A stretch of 64,000 bases of DNA from Microbispora corallina (GCF_016863035.1 NZ_BOOC01000034.1:62001-126000); one strand, 5' to 3'. Shown: positions 51,158 to 59,433, counted from the first letter of the stretch. Numbers and translations are program-made. The notes: generated from the sequence alone by a model not told the origin.

Positions 51158-52495
51158 TCAGGGTCCGGGCGGCGTCCACCGGGCGAACGTGTCCCGCACC
51201 TCCTGCGGCGAGCAGGCGAGCGCGCCGGGGTCGGGGGCGGCGGCCGTGACGCGGGGCAGGTGGACCACGACGTCGTAGGCGTCCAGCGGGCTCAGCTCGG
51301 CGTAGAAGTCCCCGACGCCCGCGCGCTGCTCGCCCGCGGCCCGGACGGCCTCCGCGTCGGACGGCGACAGCCGCCGCAGGTCGGTCGCGAAGGGGCCGTC
51401 GTGGGCGGCGTCCATGAGCGCGTCGAGGCTGCCGGGCCGGGGCGGCCCCAGTTCGGCGAACAGCGTGCCGGTGTAGAAGTCGGCACCGTTGTTGAGGATG
51501 TGGCCGGTCCCCGAGGTGGTGCCGACGACCAGGTAGTCCTCGCCGAGGCGGTCGCCCAGGTGCATGCCCAGCGGCGTCACCGGGGGCATGCCGGGCAGGG
51601 CCGCCGGCCCGCGCTGGACGTGGCCGTTGTGGGCGGCGAGGACGATCCGCTCCTCCCTGCGCAGGATCCACTCGACGGTGTCCGCCATCGCGTCGTCGCG
51701 CGTGAGCATGCCCCCCTGCCGGTCGCCGCGCAGCATCTGGCGGACCAGGGAGTCGGCGGCGACCGTGACCTCCAGCGAGCGCAACGCCCGTTCGTAGGCG
51801 TCGGCCGTGGTCCGGCGCAGGTACTCCAGGCGCCGTCCCCGCATGCGCGCGGCGAGGTCGGCGAGGCCCGCCGTCAGCGCGTCCCTCGCCTCCTGGGCGA
51901 GCCCCGCGTACGCGGCCAGCGCCTGGGGGGCGGAGAACGCCGACGGCGCCGGGAAGGCGGAGGCGGTCTCGAGGATCTCCGGGCCGATCCGGAACTCCGG
52001 GTCGGCCTGGCCGAGGTAGGCGGCCACGGCGTCCAGACCGGGCAGCAGGGACACCATCGAGCCGGGGAGGTCGAGCCCGTAGAAGCCGACCGGGCGGGCG
52101 GCGGCGCCGTTCCGCTCCCGCATCCACTCCAGGTGGGCGCGCATCGGCGCCCACAGTCCCATCAGCGAGGTCATGCCGCTGGCCAGGACCGCGCCGAGAT
52201 CGTCCTCGCCGCCCCGCACCCAGGCGTCGGCCCGCCATCCCTCCACGAACCCCGTCTCCATGACGTAGGCGCCGAACCCGTGCCGTTCGACCAGATGGCG
52301 CAGCAGGCGGTGGCGGAGCCGGTAGAACTCGCCGTTGTAGTGCGCGCTCTCGCCGATCGCGACCACCCGCGCGTCGCCGACCGCCTCGTCCAGCCACTCC
52401 AGGTCGTCCATGGGCGCGGCCGGGTCCAGCGTGCGCAGCGGCCGCACCGCCTCCCCGCTCAGCCGGCCCATCCCCGTCGAGACGTCCGCGATCAT
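51158..52495 (-). CDS. erythromycin-esterase-like hydrolase
   Basis: The 445-residue protein is of the Ere/TiaN-like family. The first catalytic block is VVAIGESAHYNGEFYRLRHRLL (Glu49 and His52), then YVMETGFVEGWRADAWV, the family loop VGFYGLDLPGSMVSLLPGL, and LAAHNGHVQRGPAAL carrying the central histidines. Some members open macrolactones of macrolides; many act on other compounds. ATG 52495 has GGGAGGG upstream. It is divergent from the ArsR-like regulator at 52557, its likely controller. A distant paralogue lies at 57327. Confidence 0.88.
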   Translation of the reverse strand: MIADVSTGMGRLSGEAVRPLRTLDPAAPMDDLEWLDEAVGDARVVAIGESAHYNGEFYRLRHRLLRHLVERHGFGAYVMETGFVEGWRADAWVRGGEDDLGAVLASGMTSLMGLWAPMRAHLEWMRERNGAAARPVGFYGLDLPGSMVSLLPGLDAVAAYLGQADPEFRIGPEILETASAFPAPSAFSAPQALAAYAGLAQEARDALTAGLADLAARMRGRRLEYLRRTTADAYERALRSLEVTVAADSLVRQMLRGDRQGGMLTRDDAMADTVEWILRREERIVLAAHNGHVQRGPAALPGMPPVTPLGMHLGDRLGEDYLVVGTTSGTGHILNNGADFYTGTLFAELGPPRPGSLDALMDAAHDGPFATDLRRLSPSDAEAVRAAGEQRAGVGDFYAELSPLDAYDVVVHLPRVTAAAPDPGALACSPQEVRDTFARWTPPGP

Positions 52496-52513
52496 CTCAG
52501 GCCCTCCCGATTA

Positions 52514-52529
52514 TTCCCGTTTTTGGGAA
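52514..52529. promoter_or_regulatory. operator between esterase and ArsR-like genes
   Basis: TTCCC-gttttt-GGGAA (52514-52518 and 52525-52529) is a 5-bp inverted repeat in the 61-bp gap. The AT-rich centre and closeness to both starts suggest it overlaps both promoters. Confidence 0.52.
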
Positions 52530-52556
52530 CAGTACCAGGTTTGGAATCATAGGGGC

Positions 52557-53135
52557 GTGGACACCCTCGACCTGCTCCTGCACCCGGTGCGCCTGCGCAT
52601 CGTGCACGCCATGTCAGGCGGCCGTACCCGCACCACCTCCGAACTGTGCGAACGCCTCCCGGACATCCCCAAGACCACCCTGTACCGCCACGTCGGGCTG
52701 CTGGTCGAGGGCGGAGTCCTGGAGATCGTCGACGAGCAGCGGGTGCGCGGCGCCGTGGAACGGCACTACCGGCTCCACCGCGACAGGTCGGCCATCGACG
52801 CCCGCGCGGGCGCCACGATGTCCCTCGACGACCACCGCCGGGGATTCGCCGCCGCCATGGCCGCCCTGATCGCCGAGTTCAACGCCTACCTCGACCGGCC
52901 CGGCGCGGACCCCTACGCCGACTCCGTCGGCTACCGGCAAGCCGTCTTCTGGCTCGACGAGGACGAGATCGCCGAGATGATCGGCGAGATCCAGGCCCTC
53001 GTCGCCGCCCGGGCGGGCAACGCCCCCCGAGCCGGCCGGACCCCCCGTCTCATGAGCCTGATCTTCTTCCCGTCCGAGGACCCGTCCGGCGGCCCCGCCC
53101 CGGACGGAGCCGAGCCCGCCCCCGGCGCGGGGTGA
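52557..53135 (+). CDS. ArsR-like (HTH_20) transcriptional regulator
   Basis: The 192-residue protein has an N-terminal winged helix LDLLLHPVRLRIVHAMSGG, TTSELCERLPDIPKTTLYRHVGLLVEGGVLEIVDEQ, and a C-terminal domain (AALIAEFNAYLDRPGADPYADSVGYRQ, IAEMIGEIQALVAARAGN, LMSLIFFP). GTG 52557 is likely leaderless: no ribosome site, and an AT-rich -10-like stretch (GGAATCAT) within 15 bases. It is divergent from the erythromycin-esterase-like gene, its probable target. The truncated frame at 2998 is a remnant of a paralogue. Confidence 0.88.
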   Translation: MDTLDLLLHPVRLRIVHAMSGGRTRTTSELCERLPDIPKTTLYRHVGLLVEGGVLEIVDEQRVRGAVERHYRLHRDRSAIDARAGATMSLDDHRRGFAAAMAALIAEFNAYLDRPGADPYADSVGYRQAVFWLDEDEIAEMIGEIQALVAARAGNAPRAGRTPRLMSLIFFPSEDPSGGPAPDGAEPAPGAG

Positions 53136-53201
53136 CGCGCGGCATTCCTCGCCCCAGGTGTGGCCGGCGACCCGGCCTGGCGGACCACAGGGACGGACAG
53201 G

Positions 53202-53240
53202 CGAAGGCCGGCCCCCGCCACACGCGGGGGCCGGCCTTCG
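53202..53240. terminator. strong bidirectional terminator hairpin
   Basis: CGAAGGCCGGCCCCCGC (53202-53218) and its exact complement (53224-53240) form a perfect 17-bp stem with a 5-base CACAC loop. It lies between the convergent ArsR-like and methyltransferase genes, 7 bp from the methyltransferase stop. It is the most stable hairpin I noticed in the window. Confidence 0.82.
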
Positions 53241-53246
53241 TCGTGC

Positions 53247-54107
53247 TCAATGCGCGGCGCGCACCGCCGAAACCAGCCCGCCGGTGCCCTCGTCCTGCTC
53301 CGACGGGGTGAGCACTGGACGTCCGTAGGCCTCGGCGCGCTCACGCACGGTGAAGGTCTCCGCCTCCCAACCGAGGCCGCCCAGCCAGCCGACCGGGTCC
53401 TCCGGCATCTCCGAGACCCACATCGACGCTGCCGATCCCGGAGTGGCGTCCCCGCGGAAGCGTTCGACCACACCGCGCGAGCCCAGTGTCAGGCCCATCC
53501 TGCTGCCTGCGGCGGACAGCGCGCCGACCCGTTCGAGCAGCGACTGCACCGCGTCCTCAGGCAGATAGATCAGCAGTCCCTCGGCGATCCACACCGTCGG
53601 CTGCGCCGGATCGTGCCCGGCCGTGGCCAGGGCGCCGGGCCAGTCCTCGCGCAGGTCGACCGGGACGGTGATCCGCTCGCAGCGCGGAACGGCACGCTCC
53701 TGATGCAGAACCGAGGCCTTGAAGTCCAGCGGTTCGGCCGTGTCGACCTCGAACAGCCGGGTCCCCGCAGGCCAGTCCATCCGGAAGGCCCTGCTGTCCA
53801 TCCCGGCTCCGAGCAGCACGACCTGCCGGACGCCGGACGCGACCGCCCGGTCCAGCAGGTCGTCCAGGAACTTCGTCCGGATGACGATCGACAAGGCCAC
53901 ACCGAGCCAGCGGCGCCGCGCCGCCTCGTCCGCGCGCGGGGGCGAGGGCGTCCCGGGGCCTCTCCCGCCGGCCGTGGCGAAGGCCAGCGCCAGCGGGTCC
54001 CGGAACAGCGGCTGCTCGCGTGCCGTCTCCATCGCCCTCACCCGGGCCACGCCCACGGCTGTGGCCCACACCCCGGACGGCTCGACCCGTCCCGCCGCGT
54101 CAGTCAT
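53247..54107 (-). CDS. class I SAM-dependent methyltransferase (leucine carboxymethyltransferase-like)
   Basis: The 286-residue methyltransferase is of the PPM1/LCMT superfamily common in actinobacteria. Features are GVARVRAMETAREQPLFRDPLALAFA, motif I VRQVVLLGAGMDSRAFRMDWP, LFEVDTAEPLDFKASVL, VPVDLREDWPGAL and WIAEGLLIYLPEDAVQSLLERV. Family members O-methylate carboxylic acids or phenols in secondary metabolism. It is divergent from the DHFR-like gene at 54308 across 200 bp containing an ECF42-like promoter on the other strand. No sign of a regulator of its own. Confidence 0.9.
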   Translation of the reverse strand: MTDAAGRVEPSGVWATAVGVARVRAMETAREQPLFRDPLALAFATAGGRGPGTPSPPRADEAARRRWLGVALSIVIRTKFLDDLLDRAVASGVRQVVLLGAGMDSRAFRMDWPAGTRLFEVDTAEPLDFKASVLHQERAVPRCERITVPVDLREDWPGALATAGHDPAQPTVWIAEGLLIYLPEDAVQSLLERVGALSAAGSRMGLTLGSRGVVERFRGDATPGSAASMWVSEMPEDPVGWLGGLGWEAETFTVRERAEAYGRPVLTPSEQDEGTGGLVSAVRAAH

Positions 54108-54227
54108 GCGTTCAGCCTAGGCTGCGGCGGCGTCACACCGGCGCGGTGGGAAACAGCGCTCCGGGGGCAGGTCGGATCGCTGACGACCGGCGTCCTGGAG
54201 AATTCATCGAAGAATTCCGGGCGGGGG

Positions 54228-54254
54228 TGTCGGATCGGGGCGGTGGTGTTCGTG
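54228..54254 (+). promoter_or_regulatory. ECF42-like promoter of DHFR-like/YCII/sigma operon
   Basis: TGTCGG (54228-54233), 17 bp, CGTG (54251-54254). This differs at the last base of each element from the consensus as I remember it. It is located 54 bp before the ATG of the DHFR-like gene. Spacing is the same as in the other three YCII units. Confidence 0.55.
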
Positions 54255-54307
54255 GCAGAGGTGAGGACGCCCACAAGGGGCGGCGCCAAGGCCAAGGAAC
54301 CACGATC

Positions 54308-54922
54308 ATGAAGCTGACGACCATGACCCAGATCACCCTCGATGGAGTGATGCAGGGAAACGGCGCCGCGTCGGACGAGGACCGCAGGAACGGATTCGAG
54401 CGCGGCGGATGGGCCCTGGGAGCGGGTGACGACGAGACCAGGGCGTTCATCACGCAGACCTACCAGCGCGCCGGCGCCTTCCTGTTCGGCCGGCGTACCT
54501 ACGAGCTGTTCGCCGGCTCCTGGGGAGCAGTCGACACACATCCCATCGGCGTGGCCGTGAACGAGGCCCCCAAGTACGTCGCCTCGACCACGCTCACCGA
54601 GCCGCATTGGCAGAACACGACCGTTCTCCGCGGTGACCTTGAAGGTGACCTCGCAGCGGCCGTCAGTGAGCTGAAGGCCAAGCCCGGGGGTGAGCTGCAG
54701 GTGCACGGCAGTGGCGTCCTGACCCGGTGGCTGCTGGAGAACGATCTGGTCGACGAGATGACTCTGATCGTGATCCCGGTGATCCTCGGCCAGGGCGCGA
54801 GACTGTTCCCGGAGACCGGTCCGGATCTCGCGCTCGACCTGGTCGAGTCGCGGGTCGACACGAAGGGCGTGACGATCCAGGTCCACCGGCCGGCAGGGCG
54901 CCCGCGGTACGCGACGGCCTGA
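54308..54922 (+). CDS. RibD C-terminal/dihydrofolate reductase-like protein
   Basis: The 204-residue protein is of the RibD_C/DHFR-like fold: MTQITLDGVMQGNGAASDED, AFLFGRRTYELFAGSWGAV, KYVASTTLTEPHWQNTTVLRGDLEGDL, LQVHGSGVLTRWLLENDLVDEMTLIVIPVILGQGARLF (conserved GSG and GQG). The family is a paralogue of reductases in riboflavin biosynthesis; the stand-alone forms near YCII/sigma genes have no assigned substrate but may be NAD(P)H-dependent. AAGGA lies about 10 bases upstream of ATG. It is first gene of the third ECF42 operon. Confidence 0.87.
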   Translation: MKLTTMTQITLDGVMQGNGAASDEDRRNGFERGGWALGAGDDETRAFITQTYQRAGAFLFGRRTYELFAGSWGAVDTHPIGVAVNEAPKYVASTTLTEPHWQNTTVLRGDLEGDLAAAVSELKAKPGGELQVHGSGVLTRWLLENDLVDEMTLIVIPVILGQGARLFPETGPDLALDLVESRVDTKGVTIQVHRPAGRPRYATA

Positions 54923-54967
54923 CGTCCCCGACCACCGTGTCCCGACACCACAGGAGATGATCTGAAG

Positions 54968-55291
54968 ATGCGATACCTGGTTTCCGTGATCGACGACAAG
55001 AGCAATCCCGGCAGCACGGACAGGCAGCCCGCCATCGACGCGTTCAACGAACGACTGATCGCCGAGGGCTACTGGGTCTTCGCGGGCGGGCTCGCCGACA
55101 CCGACGCGGCCACGGTCGTCGACAACCGGGGCGAACAGGCGGTGTTCAGCGACGGACCCTTCGTGGAGTCGAAGGAGTACCTCGCCGGCGTCTGGGTGTG
55201 GGAGGCCCCCGATCTGGATGTGGCGCTCACGCTCGCCACCGAGGCGTCGAAGGTCTGCGATCGGAAGATCGAGGTGCGGCCGTTCCTGTGA
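54968..55291 (+). CDS. YCII-domain (DGPF) protein
   Basis: The 107-residue YCII protein opens MRYLVSVIDDKSNPGS, carries the signature VFSDGPFVESKEYLAGVWVWE (about 56-76) and ends CDRKIEVRPFL. The ribosome site is AGGAGATGA about 10 bases upstream. It is 45 bp downstream of the DHFR-like gene, and its stop overlaps the sigma start (GTGA). The shortest of the four YCII proteins in this window. Confidence 0.92.
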   Translation: MRYLVSVIDDKSNPGSTDRQPAIDAFNERLIAEGYWVFAGGLADTDAATVVDNRGEQAVFSDGPFVESKEYLAGVWVWEAPDLDVALTLATEASKVCDRKIEVRPFL

Positions 55292-56523
55292 GCGACGTGG
55301 AGGAGGCGATCACTCGGGCCCACCACGACGAGTGGGCACGGGTGGTGGCCGCCCTGACCAGGCGTTTCGGTGACCTCGACATCGCCGAGGAGGCGGCTGC
55401 CGAGGCGTTCGCGACCGCCGTGGAGCGGTGGCGGGCCGACGGACCGCCCCCCAACCCGGGCGCGTGGCTGACCACCACCGCCAACCGCAAGGCCATCGAC
55501 CGGATCCGGCGCGAGAACAAACGCGACGACAAGCACAAGGAGGCTCAGGTGCTGCACAACACCACCCCACCTGAGCCGCTCGGCGCCATCGACGACGACC
55601 GGCTCCGGCTGATCTTCACCTGCTGTCACCCGGCGCTGGCGGTGGAGGCGCGCGTGGCGTTGACGCTGCGCATGGTCGGCGGTCTGACCGTGCCCGAGAT
55701 CGCCCGCGCCTTCCTGGTGCGGGAGACCACCATGGAGCAGCGCATCACCCGGGCGAAGGCCAAGATCAAGGCGGCTCGCATCCCCTACCGGATGCCGTCC
55801 GCCGGCGATCTGCCGGCTCGCGTCTCCGCCGTCCTGACCGTCCTGTTCCTCGTCTTCAACGAGGGCTACCTGGCCAGCGGCCCCGGCACCGATCCGGTAC
55901 GGCACGACCTGACCACCGAGGCGATCCGGCTCACCCGCCTGATCCGCGCGCTCCTGCCGCAGGACGGAGAAGCGGCCGGGCTGCTGGCGCTGATGCTGCT
56001 GATCGAGGCGCGCCGCCCCGCGCGGGTCTCGGCCGGCGGCGAACTGGTCCCCCTGGCCGAGCAGGACCGCGGCGCCTGGGACGCGAACCTGATCGCCGAA
56101 GGTCACCGGCTGGTGCGCGAGCGCCTCGCCGCTGCCGCCGCCGGGGTGGCTCCGGGCCGCTACCAGATCCTCGCCGCGATCAACGCGGTGCACACCTCCG
56201 CCCGCGACATCCGCGACACCGACTGGTCGCAGGTCCTCGCCCTCTACGACCAGCTCGTCCGCCTCGACCCCTCGCCGATCGTCGCCCTCAACCGGGCCGT
56301 CGCCGTGGCCGAGCTCGACGGGCCGGAGGTGGCACTGGCCATCGTCGACCGCCTCGCCGAGGCGCTGGACGGCTATCACGCCTACCACGCCGCCCGCGCC
56401 GACCTGCTGCGCCGGCTGGGCCGAAGTCAGCAGTCACGCGCGGCCTACGACCGGGCCATCGAGCTGGCCGGCAACACCGGCGAGACCACCTACCTCACCC
56501 GCCGCCGCGACCAACTGCGGTAG
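55288..56523 (+). CDS. ECF42-type sigma factor
   Basis: The 411-residue sigma factor has region 2 (DLDIAEEAAAEAFATAVERWRAD, NPGAWLTTTANRKAIDRIRRE), region 4 (LRMVGGLTVPEIARAFLVRETTMEQRITRAK) and the ECF42 extension beginning LFLVFNEGYLAS, then TPR-like helices (YDQLVRLDPSPIVALNRAVAV, YDRAIELAGNTGETTYL). GTG 55288 is embedded in the YCII stop. It probably drives its own operon from 54228. Conserved His/Cys in FTCCHP within the linker are shared with the 20441 factor (FTACHP). Confidence 0.93.
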   Translation: MSDVEEAITRAHHDEWARVVAALTRRFGDLDIAEEAAAEAFATAVERWRADGPPPNPGAWLTTTANRKAIDRIRRENKRDDKHKEAQVLHNTTPPEPLGAIDDDRLRLIFTCCHPALAVEARVALTLRMVGGLTVPEIARAFLVRETTMEQRITRAKAKIKAARIPYRMPSAGDLPARVSAVLTVLFLVFNEGYLASGPGTDPVRHDLTTEAIRLTRLIRALLPQDGEAAGLLALMLLIEARRPARVSAGGELVPLAEQDRGAWDANLIAEGHRLVRERLAAAAAGVAPGRYQILAAINAVHTSARDIRDTDWSQVLALYDQLVRLDPSPIVALNRAVAVAELDGPEVALAIVDRLAEALDGYHAYHAARADLLRRLGRSQQSRAAYDRAIELAGNTGETTYLTRRRDQLR

Positions 56524-56552
56524 CGCCCGCGGTTGACGAGCGCAGCCCGGTC

Positions 56553-57236
56553 TCAGGGGTCGCGGGCACGGAGGTAGGCGTCCAAGGCGGCGGCGCCCCC
56601 GAGCATGGCGCGGCCCCGCGCGGACAGGCGGGCCTGCCAGTCGCGCAGGGCCGACTCCAGTGGGGCGACGCCGCCGGCGGAGCGGACCTGCGCGATCAGC
56701 GGGGCGATCTGCTCCAGCAGGTAGCCGCCCCGCCTGAGCTGGTGGGCCAGCCGGACGTCCCGTACGTCGGCCGCGCTGTAGACCCGGTAGCCCGTCCGCG
56801 GGTCGCGGCGCGGCCGGACCAGTCCGGCGCTCTCCCATTTGCGCAGGGTGGCGGGGCGGAGGCCGAGCCTTCCAGCCAGGGGACCGATGAACGTGTCGCC
56901 GCGCTCCTGCGGCACGGGCGCCAGATCGCGGAGCGCGGCCTCGACGGCCTGGAGGGTGCGGCGGTCGTCGAGGAGCCGGCCGTGGCTCTCGTCGATGAGC
57001 CGCAGCGCGTCCTCGTCGGCGCCCCGGTTGACCGCCCGCATGATCGCCGTCGCCGTCTGGTGACCGTGCCCGGGCACGAGGGCGAGGAACGCGCGCAGCG
57101 CGTGCGCGTGCAGCGGCGTATAGGAGCGATAGCCGTGGACGGTGCGTCCGGCGGCGGGCAGGACGCCGGCGTCCTCGTAGTTCCTGATCGCCTGGGTGGA
57201 CAGGCCGTGCTCACGCGCCAGGTCCACCGGCCTCAT
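56553..57236 (-). CDS. MerR-type regulator with two HTH domains
   Basis: The 227-residue protein holds two MerR-type winged helices. The first is residues 1-70 (DLAREHGLSTQAIRNYEDAGVL, GYRSYTPLHAHALRAF), the second residues 115-185 (TFIGPLAGRLGLRPATLRKWESAGLV, GYRVYSAADVRDVRLAHQL). The link is a helical segment (ALRLIDESHGRLLDDRRTL). There is no long dimer coiled coil or effector domain after the second. Such tandem forms exist but are uncommon. It is divergent from the second erythromycin-esterase-like gene; the dyad at 57306-57323 is the likely site. Confidence 0.87.
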   Translation of the reverse strand: MRPVDLAREHGLSTQAIRNYEDAGVLPAAGRTVHGYRSYTPLHAHALRAFLALVPGHGHQTATAIMRAVNRGADEDALRLIDESHGRLLDDRRTLQAVEAALRDLAPVPQERGDTFIGPLAGRLGLRPATLRKWESAGLVRPRRDPRTGYRVYSAADVRDVRLAHQLRRGGYLLEQIAPLIAQVRSAGGVAPLESALRDWQARLSARGRAMLGGAAALDAYLRARDP

Positions 57237-57305
57237 GGGTGCGTCACCGGTTGAAGGTCCATCGCGACGGAGGTGGGATTTTCCGGCAAAAGTTTACACC
57301 GAAGG

Positions 57306-57323
57306 TTCAACGATAGCGTTGAA
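57306..57323. promoter_or_regulatory. MerR operator at the start of the esterase-like gene
   Basis: TTCAACG-atag-CGTTGAA is a perfect 7-bp inverted repeat. It ends 3 bases before the ATG at 57327. A related word GTTGAAGG occurs again at 57250-57257 near the MerR start. TTTACA (57293-57298) may be part of the promoter. The gap to the ATG is too small for a normal leader. Confidence 0.68.
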
Positions 57324-57326
57324 GGC

Positions 57327-58493
57327 ATGGACATCACGGACACCGCCCGGCCGCTCGACGGCGTGGGCGTCTCGGCCTTCCTGCGGTCGCTTCCCGCTGA
57401 GCCCCTGCTGCTCGGCCTGGGCGAGGCCAGGCACTTCGTGGGGGAGCTGGGCGAGCTGCGCAACGAGGTCTTCCGCCATCTGGTCGAGCATGAGGGCTAC
57501 CGGGCGTTCGCCATCGAGAGCGACTGCCTGATGGGCCTCCTCGTGGACGACCACATCACGACGGGCGCGGGCACGCTCGACGACGTCATGACACGCGGCT
57601 TCAGCCACGGCTTCGGCGCGTCACCTGCCAACCGGGAGCTCGTACGCTGGATGCGGGCGTACAACGAGGAACACGAGGACAAGATCCGGTTCTTCGGGTT
57701 CGACGGCCCGCTGGAGTACTGGGCGGCGAGCCCGCGCCAGGCGCTCACCGCCCTCCACGCCCTCCTCCAGAGCCCGCTGCCCCGTACGGTGGTGACCACG
57801 GAGACGCTGGACACGCTGCTCGGCCCAGACGACCGGTGGGCGAACGAGGCCACGGCCATGGATCCGTCCCAGTCGATCGGCCGATCCGCCGACGCCCAGC
57901 GACTGCGGCTGATCGCCGACGACCTGGTGGCGCTGCTCGAGACGCAGGCGCCGCAGCTGAGCCCCGAAGATCGGGAACGGGCGGCGCTGTACGGGCGCAC
58001 CGCCACCGGCCTGCTCCGCTACCACTACTGGATGGCCGACGCGTCCACGGCGCGGTGGGCCCGGCTGTCGGCCCTGCGGGACGCGATGATGGCCGCCAAC
58101 CTGCGTGCCGTCGCCGAGCACGGCCCGGCCCTGGTCTTCGCGAGCAACCTCCACCTGCAGCGGAACAAGAGCGTGATGCCGTTCGGCGACCAGCGGCTGG
58201 AGTGGTGGAGCGCCGGCGCGATCACCGCGACGCACCTGGGCGACCGGTACGCCTTCCTGGCCTCGGCCCTCGGCACCGTCGGCGACGACACCCCGCCCCC
58301 GGAGACCCTCGAAGGCATCCTGTCCACGCTCCCCTGGGACCGCTCTGTCGTCGATCCCCGCCGCCTGGCCGAGGCGATCCCGGAACCCGCCCCGCGCATC
58401 TCCCGCGATTTCGCCTATTTCCCCCTGGACCCGTCCCAGCTCGACATGATCGACGGCGTCGTCTTCCTCAACCAGGCTCTCAAGCTGGGGTGA
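57327..58493 (+). CDS. erythromycin-esterase-like hydrolase, paralogue
   Basis: The 388-residue protein has the Ere/TiaN-type catalytic blocks: LLLGLGEARHFVGELGELRNEVF (Glu33 and His36), FAIESDCLMGLLVDDHI, IRFFGFDGPLEYWAAS, and a histidine block LVFASNLHLQRNKSVMPFG in place of the AHNGH motif. The NGH histidine is replaced by NLHL, so activity may differ from that of the 51158 paralogue. No ribosome site lies at proper distance (GAAGG is 1 base away), so leaderless translation is likely. It is controlled in all likelihood by the tandem MerR protein through the dyad overlapping its 5' end. Confidence 0.87.
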   Translation: MDITDTARPLDGVGVSAFLRSLPAEPLLLGLGEARHFVGELGELRNEVFRHLVEHEGYRAFAIESDCLMGLLVDDHITTGAGTLDDVMTRGFSHGFGASPANRELVRWMRAYNEEHEDKIRFFGFDGPLEYWAASPRQALTALHALLQSPLPRTVVTTETLDTLLGPDDRWANEATAMDPSQSIGRSADAQRLRLIADDLVALLETQAPQLSPEDRERAALYGRTATGLLRYHYWMADASTARWARLSALRDAMMAANLRAVAEHGPALVFASNLHLQRNKSVMPFGDQRLEWWSAGAITATHLGDRYAFLASALGTVGDDTPPPETLEGILSTLPWDRSVVDPRRLAEAIPEPAPRISRDFAYFPLDPSQLDMIDGVVFLNQALKLG

Positions 58494-58505
58494 CAGGCGG
58501 GTGCG

Positions 58506-59390
58506 TCAGGGACGCTCCTGGTCCTGGACCGGGTGCCGCCGCGGGTCCCGGTCCGCTGCGAGGCTCCCGAGGATCGCCAGGAGCTCGGCGCTGCGGCTGC
58601 CGGGCTCGGCGTGGCTGACGACCAGGACGAGCCCGTCGGTCCCGCCGATCGTGAACTTGTTCGACTGCAGATCGACGTCACCGACCTGCGGGTGGGTCAG
58701 CCGGCTCACCCGGCCCTTCTTCGGCTGCACGTCGTGGCGGGCCCACAGCTGCCGGAACAGGGCGCTGCGCACCGACAGCTCGCCCACCAGATCCACCAGC
58801 CGCGGATCGTCGACGTCCGGCCCCACATTCGCCCGCAGGGTGGCGACCCCCTCGGCCACCGTCTCCTCCCAGTCGCGCCGCAGCTCCCGTTCCGCCGGAT
58901 CCAGGAACACGGCCCGAAGGATGTTCACCCCCACGGCGTAGTTGGGCGACAACGCCGTCGCCAGCGCGTTGACCGCGAGGATGTTGGAAAACCTGTCCTG
59001 GACGTACGACGGGTTGGCCGTCCACCCCTCCATCAGCTGGACGACGCTCGGCGGCACCCGCTCCGGCGCCGGGAACGCCCGCCTCCGCGAGGGCGCCCGT
59101 CCCCGGCCCGGCTGGGACGACCGGGCCAGCTCGATCAGGTACGCCGTCGCGTCCGCGTCCAGCAGCAGCACCCGCGCGAGCGCGTCGAGGACCTGCACGG
59201 ACGGGTTGCGGTCGCGGCCCTGCTCCAGCCGCAGATAGTAGTCCGAGCTGATGCCGGCGAGCATCGCGACCTCCTCCCGGCGCAACCCCGGGACCCGCCG
59301 CAGCCCTCCCCCGGCGATCCCCGCGTCCTCCGGCCGGACCAGCTGCCGCCGGGCCCGCAGGAACTCACCCAGCGCGTTCGTGCCGTCCAT
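58506..59390 (-). CDS. XRE-type regulator with MmyB-like ligand domain
   Basis: The 294-residue protein has an N-terminal HTH (LGEFLRARRQLVRPEDAG, GLRREEVAMLAGISSDYYLRLEQGRDRNPS) and a C-terminal MmyB-like/PAS-type ligand-binding domain (ANPSYVQDRFSNILAVNALATAL, LDPAERELRRDWEETVAE, LVGELSVRSALFRQLWARHDV). It has the actinobacterial pattern of pairing with a divergent reductase gene. ATG 59390 has GGAGGGC right before it. It probably represses the aldo/keto reductase, with repeats in the gap as sites; the ligand may be a fatty acid or similar. Confidence 0.91.
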   Translation of the reverse strand: MDGTNALGEFLRARRQLVRPEDAGIAGGGLRRVPGLRREEVAMLAGISSDYYLRLEQGRDRNPSVQVLDALARVLLLDADATAYLIELARSSQPGRGRAPSRRRAFPAPERVPPSVVQLMEGWTANPSYVQDRFSNILAVNALATALSPNYAVGVNILRAVFLDPAERELRRDWEETVAEGVATLRANVGPDVDDPRLVDLVGELSVRSALFRQLWARHDVQPKKGRVSRLTHPQVGDVDLQSNKFTIGGTDGLVLVVSHAEPGSRSAELLAILGSLAADRDPRRHPVQDQERP

Positions 59391-59433
59391 GCCCTCCACC
59401 GTAGTTCCGTTCTCCCGCGGGTGCCTGTGCCCT

